The notes: a model not told the origin generated them from the letters alone. Positions 52,158 to 61,081 are shown, counted from the first letter of the stretch. The stretch: 64,000 nucleotides of DNA from Clostridium sp. AN503 (GCF_040719375.1 NZ_JBFDTP010000001.1:1364001-1428000), one strand, 5' to 3'. Made by a program: numbers and translations.

Positions 52158-53360
52158 GTGGAGTTTACAGGAGAGAAAAGACAGATGGACGGCGGAAGCC
52201 GGCGGAAGAGTTTTAAAGGACGGCTGAAACGGATACATGCCCTGCTGACGGCGGCGGTACTTACGGCAGTCCTTACGGTTTTGGGCGCGGGAAGCGTCCT
52301 GGCGGCGGAGGAGCGGGCGAAGATCACAGATATCAATCTGAATATCAATTCCACCATTGAAGCGGGAAGCAGCAGCGGGCGGGTCTATGTGACCACCAGT
52401 GACACCACGTACCGTGTGGGCGGTGTTGAGATACTGAACGATGATGATGACTGGATGGGCGGCATGACGCCGCGGGTATCGGTGGAACTGTATGCAAACA
52501 GCGGTTATTATTTCTCCGACACCAGCAAGAAGATATTTTCATTTTCCGGAGATGACGCGTCCTATGTGACGGCCCGCCGGGAGGATGACAAGTCCACTCT
52601 GGTACTGACTATGAAGCTTGACAAGCTTGACAACGGGGATCTGAGTGTAGAGGGCGCAGTCTGGGATGAAGGTTCTGGGACGGCCTCCTGGGATGAGAAC
52701 CCGGCAGCCAAGTATTATCAGGTGAAGCTGTACCGTGATAATTCCTCTGTGACCGGGATACGTACTACATATGAGACTTATTTTGAATTCGCTGGGAGTA
52801 TTACCCGGCGGGGAGACTATTATTTTACAGTGCGCGCAGTGGGCAGCGGCTCCGAAAAGGGCGACTGGGAAAGCTCCGACAGCTGGTATGTGACGGCCTA
52901 TGAGGCGGATGATCTAAGCTATGGTTATTCGGACGGCCCCGGAGGCAGCAGCCATCATTCAAATGGAGGCCCTGGCGTGAGCGGGGGCAGCGGAGGTCCT
53001 GGCGGCGGTTATAACCCGGGTCCCGGAGGATGGGGCAGCGGAGGCAGCGGAGGCCCTGGAGTATCCGGAGGCAGCGGCGGTCCAGGCGCATATGGAGGCG
53101 TAAATACCGGAGGCGGCAATCACTGGTGCCTGGACACGAAGGGCTGGTGGTATCAGTATTCAAATGGCTCCTATCCGGTCAATTGCTGGCAGCAGATCGA
53201 CGGCAAGTGGTACTGCTTTGGGCAGGACGGTTATATCCGCTGTGGGTGGATCGACTGGAATGGAAAATGGTATTATACGGATGCCAGCGGAGCTATGCTT
53301 CAAAATACCCGGACGCCGGATGGGTTTTATGTTGGCGGGGATGGGGCGTGGATCCAGTAA
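52158..53360 (+). CDS. secreted protein with Gly-rich linker and cell-wall-binding repeats
   Basis: This protein has about 400 residues. A signal peptide (HALLTAAVLTAVLTVLGAGSVLAAEE) is followed by a beta-rich region, possibly two Ig/fibronectin-like domains (about 55-260). A linker made of Gly-Gly-Ser-Gly-Gly-Pro-Gly units follows, then repeats with WCLDTKGWWYQYSNGSYPVNCW and WYYTDASGAMLQN that match choline-binding/CW_binding_1 repeats. I prefer GTG 52158, eight bases behind GAGGGAGG; ATG 52185 and ATG 52086 are alternatives. It follows the orphan kinase by 124 bp. Confidence 0.8.
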   Translation: MEFTGEKRQMDGGSRRKSFKGRLKRIHALLTAAVLTAVLTVLGAGSVLAAEERAKITDINLNINSTIEAGSSSGRVYVTTSDTTYRVGGVEILNDDDDWMGGMTPRVSVELYANSGYYFSDTSKKIFSFSGDDASYVTARREDDKSTLVLTMKLDKLDNGDLSVEGAVWDEGSGTASWDENPAAKYYQVKLYRDNSSVTGIRTTYETYFEFAGSITRRGDYYFTVRAVGSGSEKGDWESSDSWYVTAYEADDLSYGYSDGPGGSSHHSNGGPGVSGGSGGPGGGYNPGPGGWGSGGSGGPGVSGGSGGPGAYGGVNTGGGNHWCLDTKGWWYQYSNGSYPVNCWQQIDGKWYCFGQDGYIRCGWIDWNGKWYYTDASGAMLQNTRTPDGFYVGGDGAWIQ

Positions 53361-53395
53361 AAAGTTTGGGTACTATGTAAACGAGTATCGCAGCA

Positions 53396-53530
53396 ATGGT
53401 GCGAGATTTGGAGATATCTGTGGCAAAACTTGATATAGCAAGTTACCAGCCATTGGTAGTTGAGATAAAGGAATTAATGCAAAAACCAGAGGAAATTGTA
53501 AAAAGATTAAGGATATTTGAGGAAGAATAA
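53396..53530 (+). CDS. 44-residue charged open frame, uncertain
   Basis: ATG 53396 to TAA 53530 codes for a helical, charged product (VRDLEISVAKLDIA, then LMQKPEEIVKRLRIFEEE). The region is AT-rich, unlike the gene before it, and no clear ribosome site is seen. It may be a remnant of a larger gene. The family is unknown. Confidence 0.3.
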   Translation: MVRDLEISVAKLDIASYQPLVVEIKELMQKPEEIVKRLRIFEEE

Positions 53531-53620
53531 ATATTAAAAGTTGATGTAAGAGGATAACATTACCTTGAAATAACCCTCGTTTCAGTAAACTCTGGCAGGC
53601 GATAGCAGACTTTAGAAAGT

Positions 53621-53654
53621 GGCAGACGGCAAAAACAGACCGCCTGCCGCTTTT
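53621..53654 (+). terminator. hairpin terminator
   Basis: GGCAGACGG (53621-53629) pairs with CCGCCTGCC (53640-53648) with one mismatch, followed by GCTTTT. It separates the wall-protein region from the rhamnose operon. Confidence 0.6.
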
Positions 53655-53705
53655 ACGTATACAACTCCCGAAAGTTTTTAGAATTGCGATAAAAGAAGTG
53701 GGTTT

Positions 53706-53717
53706 GAAAACGTTTTT
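53706..53717. promoter_or_regulatory. LacI/CcpA-type operator 1
   Basis: GAAAACGTTTTT is one base off the palindrome GAAAACGTTTTC. It lies 116 bp upstream of the -35 box of the rhamnose-operon promoter, a distance suited to a DNA loop with operator 2. Confidence 0.55.
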
Positions 53718-53821
53718 CTAGTAAAAACCAATACTTAAACAAAAATACCCCCGTTAGTTGTGCTGTATGCACAATAAAAAACCAAATATATTGTATAAAA
53801 TATGCTAAAATAAAAATTATA

Positions 53822-53850
53822 TTGACAATTCAGAAAAGGCGATCTATAAT
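53822..53850 (+). promoter_or_regulatory. strong promoter of the rhamnose-type operon
   Basis: TTGACA (53822-53827) and TATAAT (53845-53850) are 17 bp apart, a perfect consensus promoter. Operator 2 begins 17 bp after the -10, over the transcript start. The leader 53880-54140 is A-rich and contains no supportable gene. Confidence 0.85.
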
Positions 53851-53866
53851 AAAAACAAGAAATTTG

Positions 53867-53878
53867 GAAAACGTTTTC
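53867..53878. promoter_or_regulatory. LacI-type operator 2
   Basis: The perfect palindrome GAAAACGTTTTC lies just downstream of the promoter, where a bound repressor would block RNA polymerase. Confidence 0.75.
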
Positions 53879-54077
53879 AAAAAACGTGCAATATTTACAA
53901 AAAGTGAATAGCCAAAAACACAGCAGGGGCAGCAGAAGAAGCAAAAACAGCAAAAAAAGCAGACCCAGTACGTGCAGTTTCAATGGCTGCTGACAGCAGA
54001 AAACCATTATAAGCCGAAACCTGGAAAATATCAGGTCACCTGGGCAATAGAAGGGCATCCGATTTGCTGTCAATCTT

Positions 54078-54089
54078 GAAAACGTTTTC
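54078..54089. promoter_or_regulatory. LacI-type operator 3
   Basis: A second perfect GAAAACGTTTTC lies in the leader, 51 bp before the first gene and 211 bp from operator 2. With a T on its left (TGAAAACGTTTTCT) it also fits the CcpA cre consensus. Confidence 0.65.
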
Positions 54090-54140
54090 TGATTTTAGAC
54101 GAAGCAGAGTGTAACTATTTATGAGATTGGAGATGGTGCG

Positions 54141-54488
54141 ATGAACAGGTGGTATATCCCGGATGCATTTTATCCAGGCACATGCAGCGGAACGGCTTAC
54201 GTGAGCCATGAGGCAGTCTGTTTTTTGAATGTGACGGACAGGGATGCTTATGTGAGCCTGACGCTCTATTTTGAGGACAGGGACAAGATGGGAGGATTTT
54301 CTGCGGTGGTCCCGGCGGAGAGGACCGTACATCTGCGTCTGGACCGGCTGGTCGGCGAGAACGGGCAGACGGTGCCGAAGGATACCCCCTACGCCATCAT
54401 GATTGAGAGCGCGGCAGAATTAAAGGTACAGTATACGCGAGTTGATACGACCCAGGCCGAGCTGGCGGTCTCGACGACCATGGTATGA
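54141..54488 (+). CDS. ASRT-like (sensory-rhodopsin-transducer family) small protein
   Basis: This is a 115-residue beta-sandwich protein. It starts WYIPDAFYP, followed by YVSHEAVCFLNVTDRDAYVSLTLYFEDRD and VPAERTVHLRLDRL, and ends YTRVDTTQAELAVSTTM. This layout matches the family of the Anabaena sensory rhodopsin transducer. Homologues without a rhodopsin occur in sugar operons and may bind carbohydrates. It is the first gene of the operon and starts behind TTGGAGATGG. There is no rhodopsin in the window. Confidence 0.8.
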   Translation: MNRWYIPDAFYPGTCSGTAYVSHEAVCFLNVTDRDAYVSLTLYFEDRDKMGGFSAVVPAERTVHLRLDRLVGENGQTVPKDTPYAIMIESAAELKVQYTRVDTTQAELAVSTTMV

Positions 54489-54500
54489 GGAGGTTCCAGG

Positions 54501-55727
54501 ATGAGTGCAGATGTAGAAAAGAATTATGAACTGGCAAAAGAGCTGTATGCCCGGTATGGGATTGACACGGATGCGGCTCTGGAAAAACTGGCAGAGATCC
54601 CGTTGTCCGTCCACTGCTGGCAGATTGACGATCTGACCGGTCTGGAGGATTTCGAAGGAAAGCTGACAGGAGGGATTGCGGCGACGGGGAATGCCGGGGG
54701 GAAACCCAAGTCTGCGGCGGAATATTTTGAACAGTTGGAAGAAGCCCTGAAGCTGATCCCGGGCAGGAAGAAGGTGGCGGCGCACGCGATCTACCACAAT
54801 GCAGGAAAGACGGTGGACAGGGACCAGATCGAGCCGAAGCATTTTGAGCACTGGGTGGACTTTGCGAAGAAGATGGGCATTGGTCTGGATTTTAACCCTA
54901 CTTATTTCAGCCATCCCAAAAGCGAGGATGGATTTACCCTTTCCAGCAATGACGAGGAGATCCGGCAATTTTGGGTGGAGCATGGAAAACGCTGCCGGAA
55001 GATTGGGGAATATTTCGGAAAAGAGCTGGGGCAGACCTGCTATACCAACCACTGGATCCCGGATGGATACAAGGATATCACCGTGGATAAGCTGGGACCG
55101 CGAAAACTCCTTGAGAAATCGTTGGATGAGATTTTTGAAGAAAAGATCGATCCCAGGTACAATGTGGATTCGGTGGAGAGCAAGCTGTTCGGCCTGGGAA
55201 GCGAATCCTACGTGACCGGTTCCCATGAATTTTATACCAATTATGTGGCCCACAAAAAGAACTGTATCATCTGTATGGATGCCGGTCATTTCCATCCCAC
55301 AGAAGTGATCTCGTCCAAATTAAGCTCTTATCTGGTCTTTGACCAGGAGATCATGCTGCATGTGAGCCGTCCGGTGAGATGGGACAGTGACCATGTGACC
55401 ATCCTGGATGATGAGACAAAAGCGATCATGGAAGAGATCTCAAGATGTGATGCGTTTGATAAGGTTCACATCGGGCTTGACTTTTTTGACGGGAGTATCA
55501 ACCGCATTGCAGCTACAGCCATAGGCGGGAGAAGCGCGAAAAAGGCGATCCTGCTGGCGCTTCTGCAGCCGGAAAAAGAGCTGCGGCAGGCAGAACATGA
55601 GGGGCGGTTCACCCGGAGGCTGGCGCTTTTGGAGGAGATAAAAGGGCTTCCCTTCGGGCTTGTATGGGACAAGTATTGTGAGATGTGCGGCTGTGACCGG
55701 GATGACTGGATCAGACGGTACGAATAA
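54501..55727 (+). CDS. rhaA: L-rhamnose isomerase
   Basis: This is a 408-residue TIM-barrel isomerase, close to the usual length. The early VHCWQIDDLTGLED, then GIGLDFNPTYFSHPKS, TNHWIPDGYKD, CMDAGHFHPTE and HVSRPVRWDSDHV match RhaA and contain its metal ligands. It converts L-rhamnose to L-rhamnulose in the cytosol. It starts 12 bp after the ASRT-like gene behind GAGGAGG. No rhamnulose-phosphate aldolase (RhaD) lies in the window, so the following route is incomplete or differs. Confidence 0.9.
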   Translation: MSADVEKNYELAKELYARYGIDTDAALEKLAEIPLSVHCWQIDDLTGLEDFEGKLTGGIAATGNAGGKPKSAAEYFEQLEEALKLIPGRKKVAAHAIYHNAGKTVDRDQIEPKHFEHWVDFAKKMGIGLDFNPTYFSHPKSEDGFTLSSNDEEIRQFWVEHGKRCRKIGEYFGKELGQTCYTNHWIPDGYKDITVDKLGPRKLLEKSLDEIFEEKIDPRYNVDSVESKLFGLGSESYVTGSHEFYTNYVAHKKNCIICMDAGHFHPTEVISSKLSSYLVFDQEIMLHVSRPVRWDSDHVTILDDETKAIMEEISRCDAFDKVHIGLDFFDGSINRIAATAIGGRSAKKAILLALLQPEKELRQAEHEGRFTRRLALLEEIKGLPFGLVWDKYCEMCGCDRDDWIRRYE

Positions 55728-55744
55728 AGGAAAAGAGAAGAAAA

Positions 55745-56704
55745 ATGAAAAAGATCAAGATTAAGAACACAGATCTGGAGCTGAGCGCGATTGGATTTGG
55801 AACAGTCAACGCAGGACTGTCCTGGGACCATGAGGAGGCATTCCGGATGTTTGAGAATTACCTGGAGGCAGGAGGGAACCTGATTGACACGGCCCATGTG
55901 TATTCTGACTGGATCCCTGGTGAGACGGCCAGGGCCGAGCGGGTGGTCGGAGAGTGGATCAGGGACCGGAAGAGGACAGACGATTTTATCCTTATGACCA
56001 AGGGCGGGCATCCCAGGAGCGAGACGATGCATATCAGCCGCCTGTCCAGGCAGGAGATGGAAGCAGACTTAAATGACAGTCTGGAGAAACTGGGCGTTGA
56101 CTGCGTGGATATCTATTTTTACCACAGGGATGATGTGAACCGGAGTGTGGAGGAACTGGTTGAAACCATGGAGGAGTTTAGGCGGAATGGAAAGATCCGC
56201 TACTACGGCTGCTCCAACTGGACCACCGCCAGGATGAAAGAGGCCGACGCATATTGTAAGTCAAAAGGATACAGAGGCTTTGTGGCAAACCAGGATATGT
56301 ACAATATCGGTGTAAAATATATGAATCCGTTTTCCGACCCGACGATGGTGGTCTGTGATGAGGAGATGCTTCAGTATCACCGGGAGTCGGACAATCTGCT
56401 GATGCCGTATATGGGAGTGTGCAGCGGTTTCTTTCATAAATTAAGAGCAAAAGGCAGCGAGGCGGTACAGGACAGCTGCTACCATACGGCGCCCAACTTG
56501 GAGATCGCCGGTCATATTTACCGGCTGTGTGAGCAGAAAGGCTATACGATCACGCAGGCGCTGATGGGGTTCTTTGCGGTCCAGGATTTTGACGTGCTTC
56601 CTCTGGCAAGCGCGGATGACCAGGGACAGTTTGAGGAACTGAGCAAAGCCATGGCAACAGAATTTGATGCGGCGGATTACGGATTTTTAAAGAAAATCAT
56701 ATAA
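55745..56704 (+). CDS. aldo/keto reductase (first in rhamnose operon)
   Basis: This is a 319-residue aldo/keto reductase. NLIDTAHVYSDW has the Asp and Tyr, FILMTKGGH the Lys, and IYFYHRDD the His position. RYYGCSNWTTARM follows. It begins 17 bp after rhaA. The class includes enzymes that oxidise or reduce free sugars and glycosides. A second aldo/keto reductase lies two genes on, so two different redox steps on the same substrate are possible. Confidence 0.83.
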   Translation: MKKIKIKNTDLELSAIGFGTVNAGLSWDHEEAFRMFENYLEAGGNLIDTAHVYSDWIPGETARAERVVGEWIRDRKRTDDFILMTKGGHPRSETMHISRLSRQEMEADLNDSLEKLGVDCVDIYFYHRDDVNRSVEELVETMEEFRRNGKIRYYGCSNWTTARMKEADAYCKSKGYRGFVANQDMYNIGVKYMNPFSDPTMVVCDEEMLQYHRESDNLLMPYMGVCSGFFHKLRAKGSEAVQDSCYHTAPNLEIAGHIYRLCEQKGYTITQALMGFFAVQDFDVLPLASADDQGQFEELSKAMATEFDAADYGFLKKII

Positions 56705-56732
56705 AAGAAAAGCAGGAGGGGTTGGAGAAAAC

Positions 56733-57287
56733 ATGTTAAAGACAGAAAACAGGGAAGAGAGAGCGCAGTACAACAAAAAGGATACCTATACCTATGAGGA
56801 GGTACGTCCATTGATCGAGGCAGCCATGGAGGACCGGGCAAGATATCTGGGATTCTTTTACAAGGTGATGCCGAAGGAGCTGTTTGACAAGTATGCGAAA
56901 AAGGCTTTGTATGCATATGGCGAATATAAGGCGTTGGGCTTAAAGGCCGGAGCCGGCCGTGAAGGGGACCCGCAGGGGCTGGCCGAGTTTTTGGTGGGCT
57001 GCAACAGCGTAGCCAACACTCTGGCGGTAGGAAACCAGATCATTGAGAAAAACGACGAGTATACCACGGTCAGGATGGAGGGCAAATGTGCTCTGGTCCA
57101 GGGCTGGGAGAAGATGGGATTTTCACCGGAGGAGGTGGAGTATCTCTGCGATATCGCCAGCTATGGGGATTATGGACATGCAAATGCCCTGGAGCTGCAG
57201 GGAACCTGGCTGTGCACCAGCGCCCAGAAGGGCTGCGATTACTGCGACTTTAAAATTGAAAAACTAAAAGAGAAGACGGTCGTCTGA
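56733..57287 (+). CDS. L-2-amino-thiazoline-4-carboxylate (ATC) hydrolase-like protein
   Basis: This is a 184-residue protein. YTYEEVRPLIEAAMEDRARYLGFFY and the C-terminal region YGDYGHANAL followed by CDYCDFKIEK resemble the ATC-hydrolase family, which opens a thiazoline ring on the way to cysteine in Pseudomonas. The match is from memory of the layout and is not secure. It overlaps the next gene at TGATG, so it is a real operon member. A cysteine-desulfidase-like gene lies later in the same operon, which makes the assignment more interesting. Confidence 0.6.
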   Translation: MLKTENREERAQYNKKDTYTYEEVRPLIEAAMEDRARYLGFFYKVMPKELFDKYAKKALYAYGEYKALGLKAGAGREGDPQGLAEFLVGCNSVANTLAVGNQIIEKNDEYTTVRMEGKCALVQGWEKMGFSPEEVEYLCDIASYGDYGHANALELQGTWLCTSAQKGCDYCDFKIEKLKEKTVV

Positions 57288-58261
57288 TGAAAAAGATCAT
57301 ACTTGGCAGCAGCGGGATCGAAGCGTCGGAGATCGCGCTGGGATGCATGAGAATCTGCAGAAAGCCTGTGGACGAGGCGGAGAGGCTGATCCTGACGGCG
57401 CTTGACGAGGGGATCAACTATTTTGATCACGCGGATGTGTATGGATTTGGGGATTCTGAACTGTATTTTGGCGAGATCCTCAAGCGGCATCCGGGAATGA
57501 GGGAAAGGCTGTATCTCCAGACCAAATGTACTCTGATCCGGGACGCGGAAAAGACGCTGTACTTAGACACGTCGAAGAAGCATATTTTAAGGTCCGTGGA
57601 CGACAGCTTAAGAAGGTTTGGAACGGATCATATCGATCTGTTTATGCTCCACCATCCAGACACGCTCATGGAACCGGAGGAGGTGGCGGAGGCATTTGAT
57701 ATTCTCCAGGCCAACGGAAAGGTGCGGTATTTCGGGGTCAGCAATTTCAAGCAGATGGAGCTTCAGTACTTACAGTCATGCTTGAACCAGAAGCTGGTGG
57801 TCAACCAGATGCAGCTCAGTGTTGCCCACACGGAGGTAATTGATTCTGCAAATTCTATCAAGCTGAATGAAAAGGATAATATCGACCATAATGGCTCGGT
57901 ACTCACCTACATGAGGATGAACCACATGACGCTTCAGGCGTGGTCGCCGTTTCAGGTAGGGTTCTACGGCGGCGTATTTATGGAAGACGAGGGATATCCT
58001 GTATTAAATGGTGTGGTAAGGCATCTGGCAGAGAAAAAAGATGTTTCTCCGTCGGCGATTGCCATTGCCTGGATCTTAAACCATCCTGCAAAGATACAGC
58101 CCATGGTGGGCACCACGAACCCGGAGCGGTTGAAGGACATCTGCAGGGCGTGCAGTGTGAAGCTTGACAGAGCGGAATGGTACGAATTGTACAGGGCCAC
58201 TTTGACGGATGAGAAGCGGGTACAGCTCGGCAACTCTGCGGGAGCTGCAGTTAAGAAGTGA
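57287..58261 (+). CDS. aldo/keto reductase (second in rhamnose operon, YdhF-like)
   Basis: This is a 324-residue aldo/keto reductase of the YdhF/AKR11-like type. NYFDHADVYGFGDSELYFG has the Asp and Tyr, YLQTKCTL the Lys, and LFMLHHPDTL the His. The C-terminal cofactor region IQPMVGTTNPERL follows. Its ATG overlaps the stop of the ATC-hydrolase-like gene. The next gene is a FGGY kinase. Confidence 0.87.
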   Translation: MKKIILGSSGIEASEIALGCMRICRKPVDEAERLILTALDEGINYFDHADVYGFGDSELYFGEILKRHPGMRERLYLQTKCTLIRDAEKTLYLDTSKKHILRSVDDSLRRFGTDHIDLFMLHHPDTLMEPEEVAEAFDILQANGKVRYFGVSNFKQMELQYLQSCLNQKLVVNQMQLSVAHTEVIDSANSIKLNEKDNIDHNGSVLTYMRMNHMTLQAWSPFQVGFYGGVFMEDEGYPVLNGVVRHLAEKKDVSPSAIAIAWILNHPAKIQPMVGTTNPERLKDICRACSVKLDRAEWYELYRATLTDEKRVQLGNSAGAAVKK

Positions 58262-58275
58262 AGAGGAGGGCCAAC

Positions 58276-59799
58276 ATGCCGTTCTTAATGGGGATTGATA
58301 ATGGCGGGACATTTGTGAAGGCGGGGATCATGGATGAAACAGGCCGGATCATTGCGGTGGCGAAGGCGCCGGTACGGAATGTTTCGCCGGAGGCGGGATA
58401 TACAGAGCGGGATATGGACGATCTGTGGGCTCAGAATGCCAGGGTCATCCGAAGCGCAGTGGAACGAAGCGGGATTGATCCGCAGGAGATAAAGGGGGTG
58501 TCGTTCTCCGGCCATGGAAAGGGGCTGTATCTGGTGGGAATGGATGGGAGACCGGCATACCGGGGGATCCTTTCTACAGATACAAGAGCCTGGGAATATG
58601 TGAAAAAATGGGAGGACGACGGCACAAAGAAAAAGGTTTTTGAGAAGACGTATCAGGATGTGCTGGTAAGCCAGCCGGTCAGTCTCCTGGCATGGTTAAG
58701 GGATCATGAGAGGTCCGTGATCGAGAACACGCAGTGGATATTTTCGGTCAATGACTATATCCGGTTCCGTCTTACTGGCAGCGCATGCGGTGAGTTCACA
58801 GTCTTTTCCGGAGGCAATCTGATCAATATGAACACATTTCAGTACGACCGTGAGCTCATGGGGCTGTTTGGACTGGAGGAGCTGTTTGAGAAGCTTCCGC
58901 CTCTAAAGCGATCCGCGGATCTCTGCGGCAGTGTAACTGGAGAAGCGGCCGGTGAGACGGGGCTTTTGGCGGGGACGCCGGTGGCGGCGGGAATGTTCGA
59001 CGTGGACGCCTGCGGGCTGGCAGCGGGGTTGGATAATGAAGATGCGCTGTGCATGATCGCCGGCACCTGGAGTATCAATGAATATATCACAAAGGCTCCG
59101 ATCACGAATGGAACGGTGGCTTTAAACTCCATGTACTGCATCCCCGGATATTTCCTTATAGAGGAGAGCAGCCCTACCTCCGCGGGCAATATGGAGTGGT
59201 TTATCGACAACCTGCTGTCCTGTGAGAAGGAAGCGGCAGAGAGAAACGGCGCAAGTATTTATGAGCTTACGAACCGGTGGGTGGAGGAGACGGACCCTGA
59301 GGGGATGAATGTAGTGTTTCTTCCGTTTTTAAACGGCTCCGGAGAGGACGCCCGCGCCACAGGCGTCTTTGCAGGACTGACTGGATTTAACACAAAAGCC
59401 CATATGCTGAGGGCTGTGTACGAAGGGATCGTGTTTTCCCATATGACGCATGTAAGACGGCTTTTGCAGAACCGTCCGGCGCCCGGTGCGGTGCGGCTTA
59501 CAGGTGGTGCAGCCAGATCAAAGGTGTGGGTGCAGATCTTTGCGGACGCCTTGCAGCTGCCGGTTGAGACGGTGGTCTGCGAGGAGCAGGGGATCATGGG
59601 GGCAGCCATTGCGGCGGGAGTGGGGACTGGTGTGTTCTCCGGCTACGAGGAGGCTTCCAGGAGCACGGTCAAGGTGCGGGAGGTTGTGTATCCCAGACCG
59701 GAATACAGAAGGATTTATGAAAAGAAATATGACTGTTACAGGACGCTTATAGACGGGCTCTCCGGTATATGGGGGAAAATAGGACAGGCAAAGGAGTAG
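58276..59799 (+). CDS. FGGY-family carbohydrate kinase
   Basis: This is a 507-residue kinase. MGIDNGGTFVKAGIMDETG is the N-terminal phosphate loop, and GVSFSGHGKGLYLVG, PVAAGMFDVDACGLAAGL and LTGGAARSKVWVQIFADAL are FGGY landmarks. It resembles L-xylulose/keto-sugar kinases (LyxK type) and could serve as the rhamnulose kinase of this operon. ATG 58276, behind GAGGAGGG, is preferred to 58258. It stands 14 bp after the aldo/keto reductase gene. Confidence 0.87.
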   Translation: MPFLMGIDNGGTFVKAGIMDETGRIIAVAKAPVRNVSPEAGYTERDMDDLWAQNARVIRSAVERSGIDPQEIKGVSFSGHGKGLYLVGMDGRPAYRGILSTDTRAWEYVKKWEDDGTKKKVFEKTYQDVLVSQPVSLLAWLRDHERSVIENTQWIFSVNDYIRFRLTGSACGEFTVFSGGNLINMNTFQYDRELMGLFGLEELFEKLPPLKRSADLCGSVTGEAAGETGLLAGTPVAAGMFDVDACGLAAGLDNEDALCMIAGTWSINEYITKAPITNGTVALNSMYCIPGYFLIEESSPTSAGNMEWFIDNLLSCEKEAAERNGASIYELTNRWVEETDPEGMNVVFLPFLNGSGEDARATGVFAGLTGFNTKAHMLRAVYEGIVFSHMTHVRRLLQNRPAPGAVRLTGGAARSKVWVQIFADALQLPVETVVCEEQGIMGAAIAAGVGTGVFSGYEEASRSTVKVREVVYPRPEYRRIYEKKYDCYRTLIDGLSGIWGKIGQAKE

Positions 59800-59806
59800 G
59801 AGGATC

Positions 59807-61081
59807 ATGGATCAGGTGATTTACGACAGCTTTATCAATGTACTGGAGAAGGAGCTGGTGCCGGCACTGGGCTGTACGGAGCCGATTGCGGTGGCGTATG
59901 CGGCGGCAAAAGGCAGAGAGGTGCTTGGAGCCTTCCCGGAGAAGCTGACCGTCACGTGCAGCGGCAACATCATAAAAAATGTGATGGGAGTAGTAGTTCC
60001 GGCTACTGGAGGCCTGAGCGGGATCGAGGCCGCGGCCCTGATCGGGGCTGTGGGCGGAGATCCGTCTAAGGAACTGGAAGTGCTCGCATCTGTGACCGAT
60101 GAAGACCGGGCAAAGGTGAGGGAGCTTCTGGCGAAGGACTTGTGTGATGTTAAGATATCCCAGAGCAAAGCCAGGCTTCATATTATCGTTGAGATGTACG
60201 CGGGAAGCCAGTCCTCCCTGGTGGAGATCATCCATACCCATACCGGGATCGTCAGGATTGAAAAAAATGGAGAGCTCCTTTACTCGGAAAGCTGTTATGA
60301 GGACGAGGACGGCGGCGCGGACCTGGATTACAGTTTCCTTAATATGGAGAACATTTACCAGTTTGCCAATGAGGTGAAGATCCAGGACGTGAAAGCCATA
60401 CTGGACCGGCAGATCGAGTATAATACCCGGATCGCCAGAGCCGGGCTGACGGACCCTTACGGGGCCAATGTGGGAAAGACTTTGGTGGAGGTGTACGGCA
60501 GAAGCTTTGAGGTGATGGCAAAAGCCCTCCCGGCAGCAGGCTCCGACGCCAGGATGAGCGGGTGTGAGCTTCCTGTGGTGATCAATTCCAGCAGCGGCAA
60601 CCAGGGAATGACGGCTTCCCTGCCCGTGATCGCCTGTGCAGAGGAGCTTGGGGCTGCGGATGAAAAACGATACCGCGCACTATGTATCAGCAACTTGACA
60701 GCCGTTTACCAGAAGCGGGATATCGGAAGGCTCTCGGCATACTGCGGTGCGGTGAGTGCAGGCGCCGGTTCCGGCGCTGGTATGATGTATCTGATGGGCG
60801 GCAGCCTGGAGGACATCTCCAATGTAGTTACGTACACCATCGCCAATGTGGGCGGCATCCTGTGCGACGGGGCCAAGTCCTCCTGCGCGGCGAAGATCGC
60901 TTCCTCCGTGGAGGCGGCGCTGGTGGCGATCCATCTGGCGGAGCGTCACAGAGGCTTCGGAAGCGGTGAGGGGGTGGTAAAGGACACGGTCACGGAAACC
61001 GTGGCAGGCATTTCTACAATTGCAAGAGAAGGAATGCAGATCACGGATGAGGTGATCCTGGATGTGATGGTGAATCATTGA
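59807..61081 (+). CDS. L-cysteine desulfidase/serine-dehydratase-alpha-like protein (CyuA/UPF0597)
   Basis: This is a 424-residue protein. VPALGCTEPIAVAYAAAKGRE near residue 20 contains a conserved Cys of the iron-sulfur site, and INSSSGNQGMTASLPVI and SAGAGSGAGMMYLMGG are further family stretches; a Cys in GAKSSCAAKI is also conserved. Members break cysteine to pyruvate, ammonia and sulfide. It starts behind AGGAGG, 8 bp after the kinase gene, and ends the operon. Its presence with sugar enzymes and an ATC-hydrolase-like gene is unusual. Confidence 0.83.
   Translation: MDQVIYDSFINVLEKELVPALGCTEPIAVAYAAAKGREVLGAFPEKLTVTCSGNIIKNVMGVVVPATGGLSGIEAAALIGAVGGDPSKELEVLASVTDEDRAKVRELLAKDLCDVKISQSKARLHIIVEMYAGSQSSLVEIIHTHTGIVRIEKNGELLYSESCYEDEDGGADLDYSFLNMENIYQFANEVKIQDVKAILDRQIEYNTRIARAGLTDPYGANVGKTLVEVYGRSFEVMAKALPAAGSDARMSGCELPVVINSSSGNQGMTASLPVIACAEELGAADEKRYRALCISNLTAVYQKRDIGRLSAYCGAVSAGAGSGAGMMYLMGGSLEDISNVVTYTIANVGGILCDGAKSSCAAKIASSVEAALVAIHLAERHRGFGSGEGVVKDTVTETVAGISTIAREGMQITDEVILDVMVNH

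Noticed and set aside
52960..53110. Repeated GGAGGCAGCGGAGG-like units as a possible DNA repeat array
   Set aside because: The units are in frame and code for the Gly-Ser-Pro linker of the wall-binding protein, which explains them.
53890..54120. Gln/Lys-rich frames in the leader of the rhamnose operon
   Set aside because: Several overlapping frames arise from an A-rich CAG/AAG-like stretch; none has a proper start with a ribosome site. I treat it as untranslated leader.
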